Below, one piece after another: positions 14,927 through 23,274 of a stretch of DNA of 32,725 nucleotides (its first letter is position 1; each line of letters begins with the position of its first letter). Source of the stretch: Acidobacteriota bacterium. Lineage in GTDB: Bacteria > Acidobacteriota > Thermoanaerobaculia > UBA5066 > Gp7-AA6. The notes below the pieces were generated by a model. It saw nothing but the letters and a program-made list of their open reading frames with translations, had not been told where the DNA came from and did not search any database. The position numbers and the translations under genes were made by a program. The DNA is taken from positions 1 to 32,725 of the forward strand of contig QHVV01000071.1 in NCBI GenBank assembly GCA_003222385.1, written 5' to 3'.

Positions 14927-15537
14927 GGTCTCGAGATCTCCAACAGTTCTTAACGAACCGGACGAAAAAAAGATTTTTGGGGATCGGCCTCCGACGTTGC
15001 GGGACAGCAAGCGCGGTGCCGTTCGAACTCGACGCCGGCACCGCCTCCGGACCAATGCCTATTTTCGGAGGACGAGCGCGCCCGGGCGCGGGAAACCGCC
15101 GCGGCGGTGCCCCAAAAAAATCTTCCCGCGCGGACAGATCACGCCCGCCGGACGCGCTGCGGAAAGATCAAAAACATGCCGTACATCCGGTAAACCGGAT
15201 GCGCCGCGGTCGTTCAGAACGGGGTCTCCGCGCCGTCCCGACCGATGGCGTCCCGGTCCTTCCGTTTCGGGCGCGTGTCTCTCCCCGGAAGCGGCGCGAG
15301 GGAGCCGCCGGAGCGGGCGCGACGTTCAAGGATTTGAGGAAACGTCCGGAGAACTGGACGACCGCGCTCGCGCGCGGTTCGAGCCGGGCAATCCGTCCGT
15401 CGCGGGCCCGCGTTCGTCCCCTCCGCGGCGCACTTCGTCGCTCTCGAACAGATGGAAATCGTGGCAACCGCGTTGCTCTTCCGCGGAGCCCAGGGGATGT
15501 GAATCCAGACGAGAAAACAGGAAAGAAAGGAAGAGAC
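14927..15537. other. 611-bp intergenic region between divergent genes
   Basis: No convincing gene was found. It holds an A-rich stretch with a run of seven A (around 14965-14983) and a partly complementary stretch (around 15109-15124), a self-complementary ACCGCCGCGGCGGT near 15098, an 18-bp palindrome at 15184-15201, and a long G+C-rich leader before the TonB receptor. Promoters for both divergent genes should lie here, but no clear -35/-10 pair could be assigned. Confidence 0.6.
15184..15201. promoter_or_regulatory. 18-bp palindrome, candidate operator
   Basis: CATCCGGTAAACCGGATG is a perfect inverted repeat with 8-bp arms and a 2-bp centre. It lies between the divergent serine-hydrolase-like gene and the TonB receptor, about 340 bp before the receptor start. 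The size and symmetry fit a dimeric regulator site. No regulator is assigned. Confidence 0.4.
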
Positions 15538-18240
15538 ATGAGAAATCGATCGATGAGGCTCGCGGCGCTCGCGTTCGTCGGCCTCCTCGCGGCGGCCGGA
15601 GCGTTCGCCGCGACGACCACCGGGACACTCATCGGGATCGTGAGCGACGCGGACGGCAGCGCGCTGCCCGGCGTCACGGTTACGGTCACGAGTCCGGCCC
15701 TCCAGGGAACGCGCACGGCGACGACGACCGCGGCCGGCGAGTACAACATTCCGCTGCTGCCGCCCGGCAACTACCGCGCGGACTACGACCTCGCTTCCTT
15801 CGAGAAGGTCGTCCGCACCGACTTGGTGATCTCGCTGGATCAGACCACGAAGGTCAACGTCACGCTCGCCCTCGCGCGCGTCGCCGAGTCCGTCGAGGTC
15901 AGCGGCGAACGGGTCGTCATCGACCCGACGAGCACGAACACCCAGCTGAACCTGAAGGAAGACCACCTGAAGTACGCGACGGTCGGTCTCGCCAACCGCT
16001 CCTACCAGAACGTCGTACTCGAAGCGCCCGGCGTGGCGAACCAGGCCGGCGCCGGCGGAAACCCGTCCGTCTTCGGATCCAACCTCGGCCAGAACTCCTT
16101 CCTGATCGACGGGCTGAACACGACTGATCCCGTGACGCACACGTTCACCTCGAACTTCACGTTCGACTCGATCCAGGAGATCGCGATCCAGACCAGCGGC
16201 TTCGAGGCCGAGTACGGAAAAGCGATCGGCGGGATCATCAACGTGATCACAAAGTCGGGAGGAAACGATTTCCACGGCAATCTCGACGCGCGGTACACCT
16301 CGGAGAAACTGACCGAGCAGGGCCGGAAAAAGCGGGACTTCCCGCCGGGCACGGACGTCCTCCGCTACGACAAGGACAGACAGGATTTCCGGAATCTCTC
16401 GCCCGACGCGACGCTCGGCGGCCCGATCGTGCGCGACCGGGTCTGGTTCTTCGGATCGGTCGAGCGGCCGGACTTCCAGGTCCAGAGACCGGACCTCTTC
16501 GGGTTCGAGCCGGGCCGCCGCGACTTCAAAGGCTGGACGATCTTCGGGAAGATCACCGCGAGTCCCGCTCCGAGCCACACGCTCGCCCTGAAGTTCAACA
16601 GCGAGACGGCCGACATCACCCACGCCGAGGACAGCTCGTTCTTCAGTCCCGAGGCGGGATACGACCAGTCGCAGGACCTCCGGATCTACAACGGTTCCTA
16701 CGACGCGGTGCTGACTCCGAAATGGCTGGCGAACTTCCAGGTCGGGTATCTCGAGAACAAGCTCGACGCGAAGCCGGCGAGCGGCGACCTCGACACGACC
16801 GGATCGATCGACCAGGTCACCGGGATCTCGACCGTCAACTACACGAACATCCAGACGTCCAAGAGGCCGCGGTTCCAGGTCCTCGGATCGACGAGCTATT
16901 TCGCCGACTTTCTCGGCTCGCACGTCTTCAAAGCGGGGACCGACCTCGAGTGGACGAAGTTCTCGAGCGTCAACAACGTGACCGGCACGCCGATCGACCC
17001 GAGCTTCTGCTCGACCGCCTTCGGTCAGCCGGCGGGCGCCACGTGCGGCGCGATCAACGAGCCGGCGGACGGCGCGAACTTCCTCTACCTCGTGTACACC
17101 GACGTCCCCGAGCAGACCTTCAAGGGCCGGGGGATGGCGTTCTACGGCCAGGACGAGTGGCGTCCGCGTCCGAACGTCACCGCGAAGCTCGGCGTGCGCT
17201 ACGACCAGGCCAACTTCTACCTCCCGGGCGACGAAAAGGTGAAGACCTTCGCCCGGTTCCAGCCGAGGGTCGGCGTGGCATGGGACCTCTTCAACGACTC
17301 CGGCACGATTCTGAAGGCGAACGCCGGGGAGTTCATGGAGGACAACGCCCTGACCCTTCCCAACTTTCTCTCGCGCCAGGGGTCCGTGCTCTCCGCCTTC
17401 CTCTGGAGCAACTCGCGGCAGATGTATCGATTCATCGGCTCTTTCGGAGGCCCGTCGGGCAACACCCTCGATCCGGCGCTCCGTCCGACGTACTCCCAGG
17501 TCGTCTCCGGGGGCGTCTCCCAGCGGATCTTCCGCAACACGAGCCTGGACGTCTCCGGGATCTATCGCCGCAACAAGCACATGTTCGAAGACACGTGCGC
17601 CGACGATGACTGCACGCATTACTGGATCACGAACACGCCGCACGGGCTGGACGTGCTGAAGTCGGACTACCGCGCGCTCCTTCTCAAGGTGGAGAGCCGG
17701 CCCACCAACTCGATGAGCTGGATCCTGTCCTACACGATGTCCAAGTCGCGGGGATCCGTCGAGTACACGCAGAACACCGGAACCGACTTCGACATCTTCC
17801 CCGAGCACTTCGTCAACCGATACGGCTATCTCTCCGACGACGCGCGTCACGTCGTCAAGCTCGACGGTTACGTCCGGCTGCCCTGGGATCTCTTCGTCGG
17901 GACGACCGCCTACTGGGACAGCGGGCTCGCCTACAGCGTGACGCGCCCGGCGTCGGACGCGGGCTACGGAGTCGAGTTCTTAGAAGCTCGCGGATCGCGC
18001 CGGCTGCCGCACTACTACCGGTGGGACGCGCAGCTCCAGAAGGACTTCCCGATCGGTCCCGTCCGCCTCGGTTTGATCGGCGCCGTCTTCAACATCCTGA
18101 ACACCGAGATTCCGATCCAGCGCGACGGGAACGTCGGCGACGGCGGCACGGTGGACGACCCGACCAACCCGAGCTTCAACTTCTCGACCGCGTGGCAGAG
18201 GCCGCGCAGCTACGAACTGGGTTTCCGAGTCGAGTTCTGA
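15538..18240 (+). CDS. TonB-dependent receptor, Oar-like, with N-terminal carboxypeptidase-regulatory domain
   Basis: 900 aa outer-membrane protein. A signal peptide (about 1-26, ending GAFA) is followed by a carboxypeptidase-regulatory beta-sandwich (about 30-115; GTLIGIVSDADGSALPGVTV and LPPGNYRADYDL). A plug domain follows (NSFLIDGLNTTDP; IAIQTSGFEAEYGKAIGGII; NVITKSGGNDFHG), then a large beta-barrel ending in RSYELGFRVEF with a terminal Phe, as expected for outer-membrane insertion. Two cysteine pairs (FCSTAF...TCGA, TCADDDCTH) may form loop disulfides. Receptors of this type usually import oligomers or peptides, but the ligand cannot be read from the sequence. The start is well placed behind AGGAAGAG. 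It appears to be transcribed alone, with a terminator after the stop. Confidence 0.93.
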   Translation: MRNRSMRLAALAFVGLLAAAGAFAATTTGTLIGIVSDADGSALPGVTVTVTSPALQGTRTATTTAAGEYNIPLLPPGNYRADYDLASFEKVVRTDLVISLDQTTKVNVTLALARVAESVEVSGERVVIDPTSTNTQLNLKEDHLKYATVGLANRSYQNVVLEAPGVANQAGAGGNPSVFGSNLGQNSFLIDGLNTTDPVTHTFTSNFTFDSIQEIAIQTSGFEAEYGKAIGGIINVITKSGGNDFHGNLDARYTSEKLTEQGRKKRDFPPGTDVLRYDKDRQDFRNLSPDATLGGPIVRDRVWFFGSVERPDFQVQRPDLFGFEPGRRDFKGWTIFGKITASPAPSHTLALKFNSETADITHAEDSSFFSPEAGYDQSQDLRIYNGSYDAVLTPKWLANFQVGYLENKLDAKPASGDLDTTGSIDQVTGISTVNYTNIQTSKRPRFQVLGSTSYFADFLGSHVFKAGTDLEWTKFSSVNNVTGTPIDPSFCSTAFGQPAGATCGAINEPADGANFLYLVYTDVPEQTFKGRGMAFYGQDEWRPRPNVTAKLGVRYDQANFYLPGDEKVKTFARFQPRVGVAWDLFNDSGTILKANAGEFMEDNALTLPNFLSRQGSVLSAFLWSNSRQMYRFIGSFGGPSGNTLDPALRPTYSQVVSGGVSQRIFRNTSLDVSGIYRRNKHMFEDTCADDDCTHYWITNTPHGLDVLKSDYRALLLKVESRPTNSMSWILSYTMSKSRGSVEYTQNTGTDFDIFPEHFVNRYGYLSDDARHVVKLDGYVRLPWDLFVGTTAYWDSGLAYSVTRPASDAGYGVEFLEARGSRRLPHYYRWDAQLQKDFPIGPVRLGLIGAVFNILNTEIPIQRDGNVGDGGTVDDPTNPSFNFSTAWQRPRSYELGFRVEF

Positions 18241-18260
18241 CGGCGTCGAGCCGCATTTCC

Positions 18261-18304
18261 GCCCGGGGCGCCGGTCCCTCCCGGCCGCCCCGGGCAACTT
18301 TTAG
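18261..18304 (+). terminator. Intrinsic terminator after the TonB receptor
   Basis: The 10-bp arms GCCCGGGGCG (18261-18270) and CGCCCCGGGC (18286-18295) pair perfectly, with further CCGG/CCGG pairing inside, and are followed by AACTTTT. It lies 20 bp after the receptor stop and before the converging kinase gene. Confidence 0.82.
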
Positions 18305-18404
18305 GAGCGAGATCCGGACACGCTGACCGCGAGCGCCCAGACGGTCCCGTCATCAGTTCATCGCCAGGGAAGGAACACGATACGACATTCGCCCAGCCGG
18401 ATCG

Positions 18405-19547
18405 TCAGAGAGGCGACGTCTCCACTCTCCTGCCGTCGGAGCCGGTCGAAAACGGCAAACCCAGAGTCACTTCGAGCCCCCCCGCGGCAACATTCTCGAG
18501 ATGGAGGCGCTGATCGGATCCGTAGAGCTGCTCGAGCCGCGCGCGTGTGTTCGCGAGCCCCAGCCCGGAGCCGCCCGGGCGCGGAGCGTCCCCGAGTCCC
18601 GGCCCGTCGTCGCGCACCCGCAGCACCAGCATCCCTTTTTCTTTCCGCGCCGAGATCTCGACCCTGCCGCATCCGGGCTGCGCCGAGACGCCGTGCTTGA
18701 TCGCGTTTTCGACGAGAGGCTGCAGGATCAGGTTGGGGACGCGCGCCGAGGAAAGCTCGGGGGGCACGTCGAAGGCGACCTTCAGGCGATCCTGAAAGCG
18801 GGTCGTCTGGATCTCCACGTACATCTCGAGGAACTCGAGCTCGCGGGAGAGCGGGACGAGCTGCGCGGCGTCCGCCTCCAGGCTGCGGCGCAGGAGCTCC
18901 TCCAGCCTCGAGATCGTGCGCGCCGCCGCCTCCCGGTCGCGAAAGACGAGCGGCAGGACGCTGTTCAGCGCGTTGAAGAGGAAGTGCGGATGGAGTTGCG
19001 TCTGGAGCCGCACGAGGCGCGCCCCGGCGAGCTGGGCCTCCAGCTGCGACGCCCGGAGCTCGCGCTCGCGGGACAACCGCACCGCCTGGATCGCCCAGCA
19101 CACGCCGACCACGCCCCAGTAGGTCAGGAGGTTCGCGAACAGGAAGATCGTCAGCACCGAAGGCACCGCGCGCAGCTGTCGCAGGAAGCCGAAGGGCATG
19201 CCCATGAGAGCGGGGTAGGCGAGCGCGAAGATCGTGCCGTGTCCCACCGCGAAGACCGCGCTCGCCCCGAGATGGATGGCGAAGATCCGCGGCCGCGGCC
19301 CGCCGGAGATCGGATGCCGGCGAGCGAGATCCGCCACGAGCGGCGTGAACGCCGCCCAGATGTAGGAGAAGAGGAGGTTCTGCGCGAGCGCCTCCCGGAA
19401 CCCGAACTCGAGCCTCTCGCTCGAGACCGGATCGAGCGTGTAGCGCTCGACGGCGCGGAAGAGACCCACGGCGGTCCACGCTCCGATAGTGAAAGCCGCC
19501 TGCTTCCAGGGAGGCGCGCGGCGCGCGGCCCGAGTGGCGGAGCTCAT
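18405..19547 (-). CDS. LytS-type sensor histidine kinase, intact
   Basis: 380 aa. Four or more predicted membrane helices occupy residues about 15-155 with no obvious extracytoplasmic domain, followed by a short coiled linker and the His_kinase domain. The phosphoacceptor His188 is in LHPHFLFNALNS. The ATP-binding part has the N box with N281 (QPLVENAIKHG), the G1 box DDGPGLG (313-319) and the G2 box GSGLGLANTRARL (326-338). These are the residues needed for autophosphorylation. Its ATG overlaps the stop of the neighbouring degenerate kinase (ATGA), so the two are translated together. The partner is probably the LytTR regulator at the head of the operon. Confidence 0.93.
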   Translation of the reverse strand: MSSATRAARRAPPWKQAAFTIGAWTAVGLFRAVERYTLDPVSSERLEFGFREALAQNLLFSYIWAAFTPLVADLARRHPISGGPRPRIFAIHLGASAVFAVGHGTIFALAYPALMGMPFGFLRQLRAVPSVLTIFLFANLLTYWGVVGVCWAIQAVRLSRERELRASQLEAQLAGARLVRLQTQLHPHFLFNALNSVLPLVFRDREAAARTISRLEELLRRSLEADAAQLVPLSRELEFLEMYVEIQTTRFQDRLKVAFDVPPELSSARVPNLILQPLVENAIKHGVSAQPGCGRVEISARKEKGMLVLRVRDDGPGLGDAPRPGGSGLGLANTRARLEQLYGSDQRLHLENVAAGGLEVTLGLPFSTGSDGRRVETSPL

Positions 19548-20674
19548 GGGACGGTCCGGACCGCGAGTCGGCCGACTGCCGGCGAGCCTTCCGCCTCGCC
19601 CGGCACCATCGCGACGAACGGAATCTCGACGACCGCCTCGCCCGTCAGGCTGCTCCACTCCAGGCGGTGTCTTCCCGGATACTCGAGGTCCAGTCGCCGC
19701 CGCGCTCGCGCGATCGCGTCCGCGCTCGCCGCGGGCGGAGCGGGATGGCCCGGTTTCCCGGAGTCCGCCCCGATCCGGAGCGTCATCCTCTCGTCGCGCC
19801 GCTCCGCCGAGATCTCGACCCGCGCCGGCTCGGGGTGCGCCGCGACCGCGGCTTCGACCAGAGGTTGGAGGACGAGACTCGGGACGGCGGCGTCCAGCAC
19901 GTCGCGCGGCACGCGAAGGCGGATCGTGAGGTCCCGCTCGAGCCGCGTGCTCTCGATCTTGAGATAGAGGTCGACGTATCGGATCTCCTCCGCGAGCCGC
20001 ACGAGCCTCTGACCGCCGCTCTTGAGCGACAGCCGCAGCAGGTCGCCGAGCTGGACGATCGTCCGCGCGGCGGCGCGCGGGTCCCGGCGGATCGAGGACG
20101 TGAGCAGGGCGAGCGTCTGGAAAAGGAACGTCGGATGGAGCTGCAGCTTCAGAGCCTCCAGCCTCTCGCGCGCGAGCTGCGCCTGGAGGTGCGACGCGTG
20201 GATCTCTCCTTCGCGCCACGCCCGGTAGTCGTCCAGCCCCCACGTCACGCCGACGATCTGGAGGTAGGTCGCGATGCGCGTGGGCCCCGTCTGGATCGCC
20301 GAGTGGAGGCAGTTGGCCAGGAGCGCCCCCCACGGCACGCCGGGAGCGACGATGAGCTTGTACGCGACGTTGGAGACGAACGTGTGGAGGAGCGCGATCG
20401 CGGCGGCCGCGGGAAGGTGGACGGCCGCGAGGAGAGGGAGCGAGCGCCCCGGAAACGGATACCGGCGCGCGATCCGCATCACGAGCGGCGTCGCCGCCGC
20501 CCAGATCGCCGCGATCGCCAGGTTGTCGCCGAGAGCGCTCCAGAAGATCCACGGATGCGGCTCGAGCTCGCGGCCCCGCAGATAGCGCTGCGTCGCCTGC
20601 AGCACCGCGATGAAAAACCAGACCCCGACGATCCAGGCCGCGGCGACGAGGCGTTCGCGGCGGGATCGACTCAT
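19544..20674 (-). CDS. LytS-like protein with degenerate kinase motifs (probable pseudo-kinase)
   Basis: 376 aa with the same layout as the downstream kinase: an N-terminal membrane domain (about 10-145) then a His_kinase-like domain. The catalytic residues are replaced. The phosphoacceptor motif reads LHPTFLFQT, with Thr182 in place of His and Gln186 in place of Asn. The N box reads QPLVEAAVAA, with Ala275 in place of Asn. The G1 box is IGADSGKPG, and no G2 glycine motif follows. The open frame, coupled start/stop overlap and preserved helix pattern argue against a decaying gene. By analogy with other pseudo-kinases it may heterodimerise with the intact kinase and tune it, which is inference. 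It begins 18 bp after the regulator stop. Confidence 0.88.
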   Translation of the reverse strand: MSRSRRERLVAAAWIVGVWFFIAVLQATQRYLRGRELEPHPWIFWSALGDNLAIAAIWAAATPLVMRIARRYPFPGRSLPLLAAVHLPAAAAIALLHTFVSNVAYKLIVAPGVPWGALLANCLHSAIQTGPTRIATYLQIVGVTWGLDDYRAWREGEIHASHLQAQLARERLEALKLQLHPTFLFQTLALLTSSIRRDPRAAARTIVQLGDLLRLSLKSGGQRLVRLAEEIRYVDLYLKIESTRLERDLTIRLRVPRDVLDAAVPSLVLQPLVEAAVAAHPEPARVEISAERRDERMTLRIGADSGKPGHPAPPAASADAIARARRRLDLEYPGRHRLEWSSLTGEAVVEIPFVAMVPGEAEGSPAVGRLAVRTVP

Positions 20675-20692
20675 CGGGAGAGCCGGCCCGGG

Positions 20693-21460
20693 CTACGTAC
20701 CGAAGCGGCGGAATTCCCTCAGACGGTCGCGATAGCTCGCCGAGAGCGTGAGCTGTGTGCCGTCGCGCAGGATGACCGCGTAGTCGCCGTTGAACCAGGG
20801 GTGCAGCTCGCGGATCCGCTCGATATTCACGATCGCGGAACGGTGAATTCGCAGGAACTTCTTCGGGTCGAGCCGCGACGCGATGGCGGAGGTCGTCTCG
20901 TGCAGCATGTACACGACCGGTCCGACGTGGATGCGGACGTTGTTGCGCGAGGACTCGATCCAGTCGATGTCGCGCACCTTGACGAAGACGTTCTTCCCTT
21001 CGGCCTTCAAGAGCACCCACTCCGGGAACGCGCGGTCGCGCCGGATCTTCTCGACGATCTTCCCGATCGAGTCGCGGAAGTCGTCGAGCGACCGGCCCTT
21101 GACGAGCTCCCGCACGCGCCGGACCGCCTCTTCGACCCGCTCCCGGCTGAAGGGTTTCATCAGGTAGTCCACGGCCTGCGCCTCGAATGCGCGCACCGCG
21201 TACTGATCGAACGCGGTGACGAAGACGATCGCCGGGATCTCTTCGGGCGCGAGCGCCTCGAGGACGCCAAAACCGTCGAGCCCCGGCATCTGTACGTCCA
21301 AGAAAACGAGGTCCGGCTTCAGCCGCCGGATGGCATCGGCCGCCTCGAACCCGTCACCGCATTCTCCGATGACCTCGAGGTCCGGGTCCTCCGCGACGGC
21401 GCTGCGGACCCATTCGCGAGCCAGCGGCTCGTCGTCGACCACGAGTGCACGAATCTTCAT
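20693..21460 (-). CDS. LytTR-family response regulator
   Basis: 255 aa. The receiver domain (about 1-120) has acidic D9/D10, phosphoacceptor D55 (LVFLDVQMPG), the switch TAF and the conserved Lys in DYLMKPF. The C-terminal LytTR DNA-binding domain (about 150-250) contains VFVKVRDIDWIESSRNNVRIH, FLRIHRSAIVNIERIREL and the closing YRDRLREF. It is the first gene of a three-gene minus-strand operon with two LytS-like proteins. I chose the ATG at 21460 because GGAGG precedes it by seven bases; the longer upstream frame has no support. It probably activates a nearby target. The divergent amidase gene is one candidate, but no LytTR-type direct repeat was identified. Confidence 0.94.
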   Translation of the reverse strand: MKIRALVVDDEPLAREWVRSAVAEDPDLEVIGECGDGFEAADAIRRLKPDLVFLDVQMPGLDGFGVLEALAPEEIPAIVFVTAFDQYAVRAFEAQAVDYLMKPFSRERVEEAVRRVRELVKGRSLDDFRDSIGKIVEKIRRDRAFPEWVLLKAEGKNVFVKVRDIDWIESSRNNVRIHVGPVVYMLHETTSAIASRLDPKKFLRIHRSAIVNIERIRELHPWFNGDYAVILRDGTQLTLSASYRDRLREFRRFGT

Positions 21461-21570
21461 CGCCTGCCTCCATTCTGTCCCGGGAGCCACAAAGATGAGT
21501 ACGAATGGGCGGATGGAAGGGTTGCTGTCGCGCGCCGATCCAGGAATCCGAGGACGAAATCCATTTTTCC

Positions 21571-21596
21571 GGGGACGAGTCCACTTGCCACATTAG
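21571..21596 (+). repeat. Single diverged copy of the 27-bp boundary repeat
   Basis: GGGGACGAGTCCACTTGCCA and the following CATT match the 27-bp unit seen at 26055, 26987 and 31078, except for a short change in the first third. It lies in the intergenic region between the LytTR regulator and the amidase gene, 18 bp before the amidase ATG. Confidence 0.7.
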
Positions 21597-21613
21597 AGTC
21601 GCGTCGGGCCAGA

Positions 21614-22687
21614 ATGACCGCGATGAAGCTGCGAACTCTCATCGCGGCGATCGCGGGATGGGCCGCCCTGATCTCCTCGGCCGGAGCCTGCACGACGTTC
21701 TGTTTCGAGCGGAACGGCAGCGTCGTCTTCGGGAAGAACTACGACTTCGGGATCGGGTACGGGATGCTGGTCGTCAACAAACGCGGCGTTGCCAAGGCGT
21801 CCCGGATCGAGCCGCCCGACCGACCCGCTCACTGGACCTCGCGTTACGGCAGCGTGACGTTCAACCAGTTCGGCCGGGAGTTCCCGTCAGGCGGGATGAA
21901 CGAATCCGGCCTGGTCGTCGAGCTGATGTGGCTGGATGCGTCGCAATATCCGCCGCCCGACTCCCGGCCCGCGGTGGGAGTCCTCGAGTGGATCCAGTAC
22001 CAGCTCGACCAGTTCGCGACCGCGGCGGAAGTCGTCGCGAACGCGGACCGCGTCCGCATCGCTTCGAGAACACCGCTCCACTATCTCGTGGCGGACCCTT
22101 CCGGCGGCTGCGCATCGGTCGAGTTCCTCGAAGGGAAGCTCGTGGTCCACGCCGGCCCGTCGCTTCCGGTCCGCGCGCTGACGAACGACACCTACGGTTC
22201 GTCGCTCGCGTTCCTGCGCGAACGGGACCGGAGCGGCGCACGCGATCTTCCGACCGGATCCGGATCGCTCGAGCGTTTCGTGCGCGCGGCCGTTCTGGTG
22301 CGCGCCCTCGAGCGCGACGGGAATGCTGGAATCGCCGGGAACGGTCCCGCGGTCACCGACGCGTTTCGCGTGCTCGAGAGCGCCGCGAGTCCGAGCCGGA
22401 CGCAGTGGTCGATCGCGTACGACCTGAAGAACCTCCGCATCCACTTCCGCACCCGCGCGAACCCGAAGGTCCGATCGGTCGCGCTCGCGTCGTTCGACCT
22501 GTCCTGTCGTGCTCCCGTGCGCACCACGGACGTCGACGGCGGTCTCGTGTTCGGGGACTACTCCTCCCGGGCGAATCGGGCGCTCATCGAGAAGTCCTAC
22601 CGCGGCGTCGACTTCCTTCGCGAGACTCCAGCTGCCGAGCTCGACGCCGCCGCGGCGTACCCCGACACGACCGCCTGCGTCCGCTGA
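21614..22687 (+). CDS. Exported choloylglycine-hydrolase family (Ntn, penicillin V acylase-like) amidase
   Basis: 357 aa. A signal peptide ends ISSAGA just before CTTFCF, which places Cys26 at the mature N-terminus. That is the catalytic nucleophile expected in this family (linear amide C-N hydrolases). Other family marks are FGKNYDFG, the NQFGREFPSGGMNESGL segment, HYLVADPSGGCASVEF, LTNDTYG and the late TQWSIAYDLKNLRIHF. Members cleave bile-salt amides, penicillin V or acyl-homoserine lactones; the substrate here is unknown, and an exported enzyme suggests an external or periplasmic amide. A second ATG three codons later is equally possible. It is divergent from the LytTR operon, and its stop faces the cytochrome gene across only 6 bp. 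Confidence 0.9.
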   Translation: MTAMKLRTLIAAIAGWAALISSAGACTTFCFERNGSVVFGKNYDFGIGYGMLVVNKRGVAKASRIEPPDRPAHWTSRYGSVTFNQFGREFPSGGMNESGLVVELMWLDASQYPPPDSRPAVGVLEWIQYQLDQFATAAEVVANADRVRIASRTPLHYLVADPSGGCASVEFLEGKLVVHAGPSLPVRALTNDTYGSSLAFLRERDRSGARDLPTGSGSLERFVRAAVLVRALERDGNAGIAGNGPAVTDAFRVLESAASPSRTQWSIAYDLKNLRIHFRTRANPKVRSVALASFDLSCRAPVRTTDVDGGLVFGDYSSRANRALIEKSYRGVDFLRETPAAELDAAAAYPDTTACVR

Positions 22688-22693
22688 GGGGCG

Positions 22694-23188
22694 TCAGTCC
22701 TTCCGAATCTCGGCGGGAAGGCTCGCGAACCACTTTTCCAGCGCTGCCCGGTCGCCGCCCTTCAGACGACGGAGAACTCCCTCCGGGTGGGAGCCGACCA
22801 CCCGGGAATCGTCGAACGGCAGGCGCGCGTACATTTTCCCGCCCGGGTCGTGGCAGGCGCCGCAGCGCGCGGAAAGAATTGGACGCACGGTCGTCGTAAA
22901 CGGATCGGCGGCGGACCTGGAAATGGCCGGGCTTCCGGTGTCGGCGGATTTCGCGGCGCTGCCGACCTCGGCGGATTTCGCGGCGCTGCCGACCTCGGCG
23001 GGTTTCGCGGCGAGATCCGGCCCGGCCGCCGCCGAAGCCTTCTCTGCGGCGTACGAGGGAGCGGTTTCCGCAGCCGCCGGCATCGGCCGCGCAGCCGATC
23101 GCGTCTCGTAGCGGGAAACTCTCGCGCACCGCGGGGAAAGGACGAGGCCAGTTACGACCGCGGCAGCCAGGATCGTTCTCGAGCGCAT
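22694..23188 (-). CDS. Small exported monohaem cytochrome c with repeat-rich linker
   Basis: 164 aa. A signal peptide (about 1-18) is followed by a low-complexity Ala/Ser/Pro linker containing the nine-residue repeat AAKSAEVGS about 2.5 times (about 60-86), then a compact C-terminal haem domain. The haem motif is CGACH (109-113) followed by DPGGKMYARLPFDD, with Met119 a possible axial ligand. The closing pattern GVLRRLKGGDRAALEKWFASLP is typical of short single-haem domains at protein ends. It may be an electron carrier or a membrane-tethered haem domain. A Cys at 21 (SPRCARV) is a weak lipoprotein candidate. Confidence 0.82.
   Translation of the reverse strand: MRSRTILAAAVVTGLVLSPRCARVSRYETRSAARPMPAAAETAPSYAAEKASAAAGPDLAAKPAEVGSAAKSAEVGSAAKSADTGSPAISRSAADPFTTTVRPILSARCGACHDPGGKMYARLPFDDSRVVGSHPEGVLRRLKGGDRAALEKWFASLPAEIRKD
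22941..23015. repeat. 27-bp in-frame tandem repeat within the cytochrome gene
   Basis: Two perfect 27-bp units (22941-22967, 22968-22994) and a third partial, diverged unit encode the AAKSAEVGS linker repeats. The length is a multiple of three, so copy change alters linker length without breaking the frame. It is unrelated in sequence to the other 27-bp repeat family in this window. Confidence 0.92.
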
Positions 23189-23259
23189 ATGGATTGCGTC
23201 TCCGGCTTCCGGAATCTTTAACGAAAACGGCGGCGAAGGGTTGCGAAATCTCGCGAGGC

Positions 23260-23274
23260 TGGCACCGGGCTTGC
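23260..23274 (+). promoter_or_regulatory. Candidate sigma-54 (-24/-12) promoter upstream of the DoxX gene
   Basis: TGGCAC, then five bases (CGGGC), then TTGC matches the sigma-54 consensus elements TGGCAC-N5-TTGC with exact spacing. Transcription would start near 23286, about 50 bp before the DoxX ATG, reading in the right direction. No enhancer-binding site was identified upstream. Confidence 0.6.

Noticed and set aside
14960-15125. Attachment-like inverted A/T blocks (AAGATTTTTGGGG and CCCCAAAAAAATCTT)
   Set aside because: The match is short and imperfect, with no integrase or mobile gene nearby; recorded only as part of the intergenic description.
15214-17850. 878-aa minus-strand frame opposite the TonB receptor
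   Set aside because: Low-complexity acidic/basic translation. The receptor on the other strand has full domain structure.
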